Shown here piece by piece: positions 6,487-11,292 of a stretch of DNA of 31,419 nucleotides; the stretch's first letter is position 1, and the number at the start of each line of letters is the position of its first letter. The notes below the pieces were generated by a model. It was given only the letters and a program-made list of their open reading frames with translations, did not search any database and had not been told where the DNA came from. The translations under genes were made by a program, and so were the position numbers. This DNA is from a virus: positions 1 to 31,419 of IMG/VR virus record IMGVR_UViG_3300037502_000354, one strand, 5' to 3'.

Positions 6487-6595
6487 AAACCCCTGTGAAG
6501 GGGGGAGGGAGGAGACAACAAACCCTAAGTTTACCCGCAAAAAGTCGGGTGGCAGCACGGCGCAGATGCCCGTATGGTCAGAAGGCTACCACCCT
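6487..6595 (-). promoter_or_regulatory. Structured 5' leader with competing hairpins
   Basis: Read as minus-strand RNA, the leader begins with a 10-bp helix: GGGUGGUAGC (6594-6585) pairs with GCUGCCACCC (6556-6547). It contains one G-U pair that works only in minus-strand RNA. The 3' arm also supplies four bases of a second hairpin, ACCCG (6550-6546) with CGGGU (6537-6533), so the two are mutually exclusive. Then come a CCCC/GGGG hairpin (6503-6500 with 6493-6490) and the terminator. GUCUCC at 6516-6511 is complementary to the GGAGAC ribosome site at 6460-6455. This is a plausible attenuator, riboswitch or antiterminator recognition region; folds were found by eye. Confidence 0.55.
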
Positions 6596-6601
6596 GAGAC
6601 A

Positions 6602-6631
6602 ATTATACATAACATTATGAGAGATCCACAA
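6602..6631 (-). promoter_or_regulatory. Leftward sigma-70-type promoter
   Basis: The minus strand has a perfect TATAAT at 6607-6602, with a weak -35 TTGTGG at 6631-6626 and an 18-bp spacer. Transcription would start near 6595 and produce the structured leader that ends at the terminator at 6462. The promoter overlaps the last codons of the nuclease gene. The arrangement resembles a lambda pR'-type late promoter with an immediate terminator. Confidence 0.5.
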
Positions 6632-6929
6632 CCTTGTGCGTCCAGCGGTTATTTTGTTTGCGCCATCCGATAACCCATAAGTGCCAGGAGGCTCTCCGAA
6701 CCTGGGACAACAATTCGGCGTTTTCTATCTTTTTGATCCGCGCACCCATGTTGCTGTAACTGGTCGCCTGCACTCCCAGGGTCAGATCCCCCTTGAGGGC
6801 CACTAGGTCTATGAACCCAAACAGATCCTTGCGGATGTTCGCCCCTGGTATCCACCTCTCGACTACCTCTACTGTCCACCCCTCGTCCCGCAGGAGTTTT
6901 AGGGTTAGTTGTGTTGGGCTTGTTGCCAT
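6615..6929 (-). CDS. PD-(D/E)XK nuclease-like protein
   Basis: This 104-residue protein has TLKLLRDEGWTVEVVERWIP, then NIRKDLFGFIDLVALKGD and LGVQATSYSN, followed by a basic helix. The order (helix with E, then FIDLVAL, then V-Q-A-T) matches small PD-(D/E)XK folds such as Hjc/VRR-NUC-like resolvases, with Asp in FIDL and Gln in the QxT position instead of the common ExK. That substitution occurs in some family members but leaves catalysis uncertain. An AGAGGAGAT ribosome site precedes the ATG at 6929. It is the last gene of the replication operon and might resolve recombination intermediates. Confidence 0.6.
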   Translation of the reverse strand: MATSPTQLTLKLLRDEGWTVEVVERWIPGANIRKDLFGFIDLVALKGDLTLGVQATSYSNMGARIKKIENAELLSQVRRASWHLWVIGWRKQNNRWTHKVVDLS

Positions 6930-7071
6930 ATCTCCTCTTAGTGCAGGGTGAGCAAAACAGTTTCTTTGGCGTAAATACTATCTTGGCGCAACAGTCTTTG
7001 CATTTTCTGAAACGCAAAGGAGATCCCTTTTCCACAACTCTAATACTGTCCTTTTCCATGCGTTCGTCCAC
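6649..7071 (-). CDS. Zinc-finger-like small protein; C-terminal extent uncertain
   Basis: The first ~55 residues look genuine: SPLRFRKCKDCCAKIVF, then KKLFCSPCTKRRYGN, a CxxCC...CxxC zinc-binding pattern with basic flanks. GGAGG lies 4 nt before a GTG at 7071; an ATG at 7059 is an alternative. The frame then stays open for a further 280 nt through the whole first part of the nuclease gene in another frame. There it reads as Gly/Arg/Ser-rich low complexity, which is probably the shadow of that gene. Either the protein really has a long overlapping tail, or the true product is short and the stop was lost or misread. It overlaps the YbcO-like gene by 94 nt. Confidence 0.5.
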   Translation of the reverse strand: MDERMEKDSIRVVEKGSPLRFRKCKDCCAKIVFTPKKLFCSPCTKRRYGNKPNTTNPKTPAGRGVDSRGSREVDTRGEHPQGSVWVHRPSGPQGGSDPGSAGDQLQQHGCADQKDRKRRIVVPGSESLLALMGYRMAQTK

Positions 7072-7289
7072 ATTTCCTCCCGAGCAAATTTAGGCATATC
7101 TTTGCCTTGGTCTATTTCGTAATGACAGTCAACACAGAGCGCCGCAGTATAGCAATCGTGCGCCTTTAGTCCCATTCCCTTGCCAGACCAACCCCAATTG
7201 GCGTGTGCGGCCTGGGTGTAGCCTTCTCGGAAGCAATGCTGGCAGGGAAGGGAAGCGACCGCTTTTAGCAGACTTTTATTTCTGTGCAT
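6978..7289 (-). CDS. YbcO-like (DUF1364) HNH-type nuclease
   Basis: This 103-residue protein starts MHRNKSLLKAVASLPCQHC and has YTQAAHANWGWSGKG, then KAHDCYTAALCVDCHYEIDQG. These are the hallmark motifs of the DUF1364/YbcO family of prophage metal-dependent nucleases with a zinc-stabilised HNH-like core: C16, C19, C52 and C55, with H29 and H44. The start at 7289 matches the family N-terminus and overlaps the end of the upstream 58-residue gene; a longer start at 7340 preceded by GGAGA exists but would read through that gene. It probably acts in recombination or DNA processing, like ninB-region genes. Confidence 0.8.
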   Translation of the reverse strand: MHRNKSLLKAVASLPCQHCFREGYTQAAHANWGWSGKGMGLKAHDCYTAALCVDCHYEIDQGKDMPKFAREEMWTNAWKRTVLELWKRDLLCVSENAKTVAPR

Positions 7290-7452
7290 CCGTATCAAAC
7301 CATTCGTAGATTTCGTTAGTGATTTCCAAAAGTAAAGCATTTTCTATCTCCACCGCAGAAGGTTCGTCCGTATGCTTGTAAGCCCGAGCCATACCGCGTT
7401 TGATCCCGTTCTGCAAACACATCTCAAGAAGCTGCATAAACTTAGGAGTCAT
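7276..7452 (-). CDS. Small conserved phage protein (58 aa)
   Basis: This gene encodes 58 residues, MTPKFMQLLEMCLQNGIKRG, then MARAYKHTDEPSAVEIENAL and EITNEIYEWFDTDAQK. It is predicted helical and acidic at the C-terminus. The pattern (AYKHTDxPS... EIxEWFDFD) resembles small hypothetical proteins in phage replication regions. AGGGG lies upstream of the ATG at 7452, which overlaps the end of the LuxR-type gene (ATGA). Function is unknown. Confidence 0.72.
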   Translation of the reverse strand: MTPKFMQLLEMCLQNGIKRGMARAYKHTDEPSAVEIENALLLEITNEIYEWFDTDAQK

Positions 7453-7694
7453 CTCAATCCCCTCTGTATTGCGTCTCTGATGTTGTGTACTTCCAGCTTG
7501 TAGTAGATCCGCTTTAGGTGTGTGTACAACGTATGTACGCTTATCTCCATCTTCTCCGCAATGCGGGCAGAGGTAAACCCATCCTTATACAGTTCTAGGA
7601 TCTGCCTCTGCCTAGGCATCATCGGCCACTTTTTGCCCTTGCGTCCGTTGGGCATTACGCGCTTACACCTGCGGAACGGATCGTGCCATCTCAT
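7449..7694 (-). CDS. LuxR/GerE-type helix-turn-helix regulator
   Basis: This 81-residue protein carries a GerE-like DNA-binding domain: MPRQRQILELYKDGFTSARI, AEKMEISVHTLYTHLKRIYY, KLEVHNIRDAIQRGL. It is a stand-alone HTH without a receiver domain, similar to small phage regulators and sigma region 4-like proteins. The N-terminus MRWHDPFRRCKR is nearly repeated at the C-terminus of the upstream winged-helix protein, because a 23-bp sequence is duplicated there. It overlaps that gene by 32 nt. It probably times replication or late gene expression. Confidence 0.8.
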   Translation of the reverse strand: MRWHDPFRRCKRVMPNGRKGKKWPMMPRQRQILELYKDGFTSARIAEKMEISVHTLYTHLKRIYYKLEVHNIRDAIQRGLR

Positions 7695-7878
7695 TGCCGC
7701 ACCTGTTGAACGGATCGTGCCACTTTATGCAACTAGGCTTGACCTCGTAGTAAAGATGAGTACCGCTAGGCCCGATCTTTTTCCGCATCATGCCCTTGTA
7801 CTCCAAGTCAGCAAGTATGCTCCGCGCAACTTTTATGCTTACCTTTTTCTTTTTGGCGAAATCTTGTGCGGTAATCAT
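7663..7878 (-). CDS. Small winged-helix-like protein ending in WHDPFNRC
   Basis: This 71-residue protein reads MITAQDFAKKKKVSIKVARS, ILADLEYKGMMRKKIGP, SGTHLYYEV, then KWHDPFNRCG. The first 50 residues fit a compact winged helix with a recognition helix and a wing. The C-terminus carries WHDPFNRC, an aromatic and Cys-containing motif repeated at the start of the next protein. The ATG at 7878 overlaps the previous stop (TGATG). It is a probable regulator; the target is unknown. Confidence 0.7.
   Translation of the reverse strand: MITAQDFAKKKKVSIKVARSILADLEYKGMMRKKIGPSGTHLYYEVKPSCIKWHDPFNRCGNEMARSVPQV
7666..7722. repeat. Imperfect 23-bp direct repeat at an HTH gene junction
   Basis: Copies at 7666-7688 and 7700-7722 share GAACGGATCGTGCCA exactly and differ at only three positions in their 5' third. 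They lie 34 bp apart. One copy is in the 3' end of the winged-helix gene and one in the 5' end of the LuxR-type gene, and both encode WHDPF-x-RC on the minus strand. A short tandem duplication or copied protein motif would explain this. Confidence 0.85.
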
Positions 7879-8060
7879 CAGTCGGCCATCGTTGTAATTT
7901 CTTGGTAGAGAAACTTCTCCAGAGCCTCGATGTCTGCGTCTATCCGAGCCAGATGACTTGGAAGGTCGTACTGCTTCTGGATCTCAGGAGTCGCAAAGCC
8001 AGCCCAGCACTCTACGTCTTGACGAGCTTCTTTTAGTGCGTCTATGGCCTGCTGGATCAT
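7878..8060 (-). CDS. Small helical acidic phage protein (60 aa)
   Basis: This 60-residue protein, MIQQAIDALKEARQDVECW, then EIQKQYDLPSHLARIDADIE, ALEKFLYQEI, looks like two amphipathic helices. It is common in size and position among replication-region proteins of phages. The ATG overlaps the upstream stop (ATGA) and its own stop overlaps the next start (TGATG). I do not recognise a family. A protein-protein role is a guess. Confidence 0.65.
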   Translation of the reverse strand: MIQQAIDALKEARQDVECWAGFATPEIQKQYDLPSHLARIDADIEALEKFLYQEITTMAD

Positions 8061-8341
8061 AGAACCTCCGCACCGATAAGTTTGTCATTGTTAAACACCA
8101 GACGAAGATTCGCGGTAAGGCTTACTTTCTTCGCGCTGCCATGTCTGTAGTGAATCCGCAGGCGGGACTGATCGCCTATCTCTGCTTTCACCAGATACTC
8201 AAACTTCTTGTTTGCAAGGCTTCTGGTGTTCTCTGGCTTTCTGTCTGCCAGGATGTAACTGACCCAACCTAGGTCGCTGTAGAAATACTCTTGTATGTCT
8301 GTCTTCACTTTGTTTCCCTCATGTTTTTTAGTCTTGAACAT
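8057..8341 (-). CDS. Hypothetical phage protein (94 aa)
   Basis: This 94-residue protein reads MFKTKKHEGNKVKTDIQEYF, YSDLGWVSYILADRKPENTR, then beta-rich segments ending ANLRLVFNNDKLIGAEVL. The second half alternates in a way that suggests beta strands, possibly an OB or small barrel fold, which would suit ssDNA contact, but no motif decides it. It overlaps the upstream Cys-rich gene by 37 nt, and a downstream in-frame GTG (VKTDIQ) would reduce the overlap. Function is unknown. Confidence 0.6.
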   Translation of the reverse strand: MFKTKKHEGNKVKTDIQEYFYSDLGWVSYILADRKPENTRSLANKKFEYLVKAEIGDQSRLRIHYRHGSAKKVSLTANLRLVFNNDKLIGAEVL

Positions 8342-8556
8342 TGTTTGTCACAACCGCAATGCGGCTCACCCTTCCAGTCTGTTACCTCTCCCCACCTCCT
8401 TTCCATACTTTCAACCATTGACTTCCGAATGATCTTGCAAGGTTCCGCAAGGGCTATGGCCGTTCTGCACTCCGAACAGGTTACGTTGTAGATGCAGGGA
8501 AAGCCTTGAGTACGACTATAACAGTCTGGGCAAGAAGATGCAACAGTATCTGTCAT
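8305..8556 (-). CDS. Small Cys-rich, probably zinc-binding protein
   Basis: This 83-residue protein has three Cys groups: SSCPDCYS, VTCSECRTA and HCGCDKQCSR. That pattern is typical of zinc ribbons or knuckles. The ATG at 8556 overlaps the stop of the helicase-loader gene (ATGA), so the two are coupled. Its position after the O/P-like replication pair suggests a DNA-associated role; this is inference. A 37-nt overlap with the next gene is unusual for this chain. Confidence 0.6.
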   Translation of the reverse strand: MTDTVASSCPDCYSRTQGFPCIYNVTCSECRTAIALAEPCKIIRKSMVESMERRWGEVTDWKGEPHCGCDKQCSRLKNMRETK

Positions 8557-8867
8557 GCGTCCCCCGCAAATAACTTTCTCAAAGCCGCAATCTTTTCTGG
8601 GTTCGGCTTTGGCCTATAGGTCAACTGCTGTTGCTCAAAGTATCTGGGGGCTTTTGTGCAAAGGTCTTTGAACTGGATCAGGTTCGGAGCGCGTTCTGGT
8701 AGAACAGTCAGAGCGTATTTGATCTGCTCCAAGGTAAAGCCGCGCAACTCATCTGCCCAGGCTCCCTTTACCTCATCCAACGGCATACCGGAAAACTTCT
8801 TATCCCACTCGGAACCGTAGACCACCAGCATCTTGTTCCACAAAGCGTCTATAGCGTTTAGGTTCAT
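8553..8867 (-). CDS. Lambda P-like helicase-loader protein
   Basis: This 104-residue protein reads NAIDALWNKMLVVYGSEWD, WADELRGFTLEQIKYALTVL, PNLIQFKDLCTKAP. The sequence of W...L.G.T..Q...L, then a Pro followed by F..LC, matches the replication P family (DnaB-binding loaders). It would bring host DnaB helicase to the origin bound by the initiator encoded immediately upstream. I use the ATG at 8867, which overlaps the initiator stop (ATGA). A longer in-frame start at 8933 would lie inside that gene. Confidence 0.75.
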   Translation of the reverse strand: MNLNAIDALWNKMLVVYGSEWDKKFSGMPLDEVKGAWADELRGFTLEQIKYALTVLPERAPNLIQFKDLCTKAPRYFEQQQLTYRPKPNPEKIAALRKLFAGDA

Positions 8868-9604
8868 AGTATTTGCAACCTTTCTACCTTCTCCCCAGGT
8901 TCCGGCCACTTGCGGCCAGTCATCTCTTCCCATCTTTTGCGTTTAGCAAGTTCGTCTTTCTCCGCAAAGGATAGAACCTTATCAGACTGTTTGTCTTTCA
9001 CCCAATCGGCTTTGAACCCACGCCAACCGCGTAGCACACACTCACGCAATGCGGCCTCTAAAGACCATCCAGCCTTTCTTGCCTCTCGGTCTATACCATC
9101 AAGCGCGGTCTGTGTAATGCTTGCCCTTACAGACTTCCTATGCTGGCAAAAGTCTTTCCACACATCTTCTGGAACACCCTGTGGACAACTAATCGCCTTT
9201 TGGCGCGTAGTATTTATTACTGGTTCTTGGTTATTGGTTATTGGTTTATGGTTATTGGTTAGTTGAACATCCGTTGAACGACCGTTGAGCCTTCGTTCAG
9301 CAGATGCTTTACCAGCCTTAGAAGCAGACTCGCTCTTAGACTTAAAACGCGCAATCTCTTCTTCTGCCCGCTTGTTTTCCCAACCAAGTTCCGTCAAGAC
9401 AAAAAAAGTCTCTAAAACGTACCTCACCGCGTCTTCGTGGTCGCGCATACCGATCTGTCGTGCAACGGTCGTTGTACATTCGTTGAACGGACGTTCGTGC
9501 AGATAATACTCATCGAGCAATCTGCGGTAAGCAAGGTCTTCTAGGAGGTTGAGGCTGCGAGTATGGCTCGCGTAGTCACCAATGTTGAACTGGTAGTAAT
9601 GCAA
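8864..9604 (-). CDS. DUF1376 replication initiator (O-like)
   Basis: This 246-residue protein begins HYYQFNIGDYASHTRSLNLL, EDLAYRRLLDEYYLHERPF, the classic DUF1376 (YdaU-like) N-terminus. A low-complexity Thr/Asn/Gln linker (about 113-130) follows, then a helical C-terminal domain with WKDFCQHRKSVRASITQTAL and GWRGFKADWV, as in DnaT or O-like proteins. The linker is encoded by tandem repeats in the DNA, so the gene probably contains the replication origin. The start is a TTG at 9604 preceded by AAGGAG; the family N-terminus supports it. The following gene is the P-like loader. The pair would recruit the host replisome. Confidence 0.85.
   Translation of the reverse strand: MHYYQFNIGDYASHTRSLNLLEDLAYRRLLDEYYLHERPFNECTTTVARQIGMRDHEDAVRYVLETFFVLTELGWENKRAEEEIARFKSKSESASKAGKASAERRLNGRSTDVQLTNNHKPITNNQEPVINTTRQKAISCPQGVPEDVWKDFCQHRKSVRASITQTALDGIDREARKAGWSLEAALRECVLRGWRGFKADWVKDKQSDKVLSFAEKDELAKRKRWEEMTGRKWPEPGEKVERLQIL
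9220..9305. repeat. Tandem iteron-like block inside the initiator gene
   Basis: Six back-to-back 7-bp units at 9220-9261 (CTGGTTC, TTGGTTA twice, TTGGTTT, ATGGTTA, TTGGTTA) are followed without a gap by 11-bp units at 9262-9305: GTTGAACATCC, GTTGAACGACC, GTTGAGCCTTC, GTTCAGCAGAT. The 11-bp period is close to one helical turn, as expected for protein-bound iterons. The position inside the initiator gene matches the lambda origin within gene O. Confidence 0.7.
9471..9500. repeat. Second cluster of 11-bp iteron-like units
   Basis: GTTGTACATTC at 9471-9481 and GTTGAACGGAC at 9482-9492 are followed by the partial GTTCGTGC at 9493-9500, in the same phase and period as the main 11-bp block. The cluster lies about 165 bp away from the first one and could be a second binding array for the same initiator. 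Confidence 0.55.
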
Positions 9605-9649
9605 GGCAATCTCCTTCGGTGCTGGCCTATCCGGTGGAAATTCCGGCAG

Positions 9650-9708
9650 GTCAGTACCCGAGTTGGGTTTGTGAAACGGTCAGATAGACCAGCCCGAAAG
9701 AGACTGAC
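9650..9708 (-). promoter_or_regulatory. Three-way-junction-like RNA leader of the replication operon
   Basis: As minus-strand RNA, GUCAGU (9708-9703) pairs with ACUGAC (9655-9650) and encloses two hairpins: GGUC/GACC (9690-9687 with 9681-9678, loop UAUCU) and ACCC/GGGU (9668-9665 with 9659-9656). The second hairpin abuts the closing helix. A CCGG/CCGG stem and AAGG/CCUU around the ribosome site (9615-9601) follow. The stems are short and were found by eye, so they need a folding calculation. No known riboswitch class is recognised. Confidence 0.4.
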
Positions 9709-9746
9709 TTTCTAACCTGCTATGCGTTTTCCACGACGCAGAAGCT

Positions 9747-9774
9747 AGGATATACCAACTGGAGAAAAGTTCAA
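9747..9774 (-). promoter_or_regulatory. Promoter for the replication operon
   Basis: On the minus strand TTGAAC (9774-9769) and TATCCT (9752-9747) are 16 bp apart, each matching four of six consensus positions. The promoter lies between the upstream terminator (9796-9825) and the initiator start (9604). It would give a leader of about 135 nt carrying the folded region at 9650-9708. Confidence 0.45.
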
Positions 9775-9795
9775 ACTTAAAGCCGAATTAGGGAT

Positions 9796-9825
9796 AAAAA
9801 AACCCGAAATAGCATAATTCGGGTT
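9796..9825 (-). terminator. Rho-independent terminator after the phosphoesterase gene
   Basis: On the minus strand a perfect 8-bp stem AACCCGAA (9825-9818) and TTCGGGTT (9808-9801) has a 9-nt loop and is followed by a run of T (to 9796). It ends the SprT-phosphoesterase operon and separates it from the replication operon. Confidence 0.85.
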
Positions 9826-9829
9826 GTGG

Positions 9830-9881
9830 GGCAGGTCGTGGGCGCGGCCACGCTAAAAAGCCCGTAGGTGCAAAGCCTGCC
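9830..9881 (-). other. Folded 3' untranslated segment after the phosphoesterase stop
   Basis: Directly after the stop at 9882, minus-strand RNA can pair GGCAGG (9881-9876) with CCUGCC (9835-9830), enclosing a CGUGG/CCACG hairpin (9852-9848 with 9841-9837). The terminator lies just downstream. It may protect the mRNA 3' end or be a small RNA. No gene is seen here. Confidence 0.4.
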
Positions 9882-10820
9882 TCACACCGGCTTGCCTCGG
9901 AAGTAAGCCACATCCTTGATGACCTCGCATAGTTCCGGTGGCAGGAGCATCCCGTTCTTGTCAAAAGTCAGCACCGCAAAGCCAGACGCCCACGGTACGG
10001 GATTGCCCTCCAAATAGGCGAACTGCTCGCCTCCTAGTTCCGCAAGGGTTCCTGTATCTACGCCGTATCTACGCCCGTTATAGTCCCCCCAGGCCGATAC
10101 CTGTAGACGGTGAAGGTGGCCGGTAATGATGCTGCGTCCAGACTTCAGAACATTGTTGTAGGTCGCGTGGATTCCGTGATGCCATCTGTGTTTTATAACG
10201 GTGTTCTGGTTTATGTGGATCGTGTAGCCAAAATGCCAGCCTGGAAAAAAGTCGAACAGATCCGCACCCATCGTGCCTTCCATCTCTGGCGCGTTGATCT
10301 TCATATACCGCCAGAGCCGCGTGTCGTGATTCCCGTATGTCCAAAATAGCTTTGCGTTGTGCGCGGCCTTCTCAATCTCTCCTAGACGATCTTGGCAGAC
10401 TTCTAACTCCTGCTTTACCGTGGGGGTTTCGTTCCTGTACAGAGGGTCGTGTCGGCTTATCCTGGCCCCGTCAAATACATCTCCATTCATCACTACCGCA
10501 TGGGGCTTCATCGCCTTGCAGAGCTTTATAAAGGCTTTGTGCGCGACCGTAGCCTCTCCAGGCCAGTAGTGTGCATCCGAGGCAACAAGCCAGACCTGGT
10601 TGCGGGCTTCTGCGTGGACAGCGTTCTTGCGGATCTCTACGCTTGCGGTCATCTGCGGAGCCGCAAATGATTCCAGTTCTATGCCTAGCTTTTGCTCGAT
10701 CCTATTCCGACGCTGGTAGACAGACCTTTCGCTTACCCCGATTTCCCGCGCCACCGCTTCTGGTGAACCGTGCTTCTTAAACAATGCGATAAATTCTTCT
10801 TCGGTAACAGTCGGTGTCAT
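9882..10820 (-). CDS. Metallophosphoesterase with N-terminal HTH
   Basis: This 312-residue protein has an N-terminal helix-turn-helix (about 10-46; ALFKKHGSPEAVAREIGVS, then ERSVYQRRNRI) joined to a calcineurin-like phosphoesterase. The metal ligand motifs are in order: SDAHYWP (D82, H84), NGDVFD (D114), GNHD (163-166), HHG (214-216) and GHLHR (234-238). It would hydrolyse a phosphoester, possibly on DNA, RNA or a nucleotide; the HTH favours DNA. Similar HTH-phosphoesterases are found in lambdoid and other phages, often near replication genes. It follows the SprT-like gene at 10821 and ends before a terminator. Confidence 0.88.
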   Translation of the reverse strand: MTPTVTEEEFIALFKKHGSPEAVAREIGVSERSVYQRRNRIEQKLGIELESFAAPQMTASVEIRKNAVHAEARNQVWLVASDAHYWPGEATVAHKAFIKLCKAMKPHAVVMNGDVFDGARISRHDPLYRNETPTVKQELEVCQDRLGEIEKAAHNAKLFWTYGNHDTRLWRYMKINAPEMEGTMGADLFDFFPGWHFGYTIHINQNTVIKHRWHHGIHATYNNVLKSGRSIITGHLHRLQVSAWGDYNGRRYGVDTGTLAELGGEQFAYLEGNPVPWASGFAVLTFDKNGMLLPPELCEVIKDVAYFRGKPV

Positions 10821-11165
10821 TCACAACTCCTTTGGGTCGAAGCCCAGTTCGGTTCCCACCGCGTGTGCCAGTTCTGAGAACCTGTGGTCATGCTTATCCC
10901 AGTCGGGATAGCCTTCTAGACATAACTTTTGGTGAATCATTTCATGAGCCATCGTACGCAGTAGCGTGTCCAGATGGCCGTGTTTTGCAGATGAGATAGT
11001 GATGATCCCGCGCTCGTCGTACTCCCCGTAGAAGCGCTCCCAGGCGCGGACGCGGAACTCTACGTCTTGGCTTGGCGGGAGTTTCCAGGACTTTATGGGC
11101 GCAAGGCTCGCCAAAAACTCGTAGGCGACTATGCAATCGCGGCGGGTCACTTTCACGGCGCACAT
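10821..11165 (-). CDS. SprT-like zinc metalloprotease
   Basis: This 114-residue protein contains TMAHEMIHQKL (HExxH, H74-E75-H78) and KHDHRFSELA (H94 as third ligand), the core of the SprT/Spartan fold. These proteases cut DNA-crosslinked or other substrates in cells; a phage role is not established. The N-terminal part is shorter than in cellular SprT, and the C-terminal zinc ribbon is absent. AAGG precedes the ATG at 11165 by a few bases, almost touching a probable -10 box, so the transcript may have little or no leader. It is first in an operon with the phosphoesterase. Confidence 0.8.
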   Translation of the reverse strand: MCAVKVTRRDCIVAYEFLASLAPIKSWKLPPSQDVEFRVRAWERFYGEYDERGIITISSAKHGHLDTLLRTMAHEMIHQKLCLEGYPDWDKHDHRFSELAHAVGTELGFDPKEL

Positions 11166-11170
11166 CCTAC

Positions 11171-11199
11171 CTTATAACAATTACAAAACAAATAGTTAA
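11171..11199 (-). promoter_or_regulatory. Leftward promoter for the SprT operon
   Basis: On the minus strand TTAACT (11199-11194) and TATAAG (11176-11171) are 17 bp apart. The -10 box is only a few bases from the start codon at 11165, so the expected transcript starts at or just before the ATG. The promoter is divergent from the rightward early promoter at 11241. The AT-rich interval holds three GTTAA (11195, 11208, 11216) and two GTTTGAC (11225, 11239), candidate regulator sites. Confidence 0.45.
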
Positions 11200-11240
11200 T
11201 CATGACTGTTAAATGGTTAAGAAAGTTTGACCAATACTGT

Positions 11241-11269
11241 TTGACATAGTGCCTGGAGATTGTTATAGT
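11241..11269 (+). promoter_or_regulatory. Strong rightward early promoter
   Basis: TTGACA at 11241-11246 and TATAGT at 11264-11269 are separated by exactly 17 bp, and a TG at 11261-11262 gives an extended -10. This is the best sigma-70 promoter in the window. It drives the plus-strand recombination operon that begins at 11316. Confidence 0.85.
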
Positions 11270-11292
11270 TCTCTTACGGTCGATGTCTCCAG
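11253..11292. promoter_or_regulatory. Inverted repeat flanking the early promoter -10 box
   Basis: CTGGAGA at 11253-11259 and TCTCCAG at 11286-11292 are exact reverse complements. They sit on either side of the -10 box and start site, 33 bp between centres. The second is within GTCTCCAGAC, itself a palindrome with a 2-bp centre. This could be a pair of repressor sites, or form a hairpin across the start of transcription. Confidence 0.5.

Noticed and set aside
9220-9305. CRISPR array as explanation for the tandem repeats
   Set aside because: Units are 7 and 11 bp, contiguous, with no spacers, and lie inside a coding gene.
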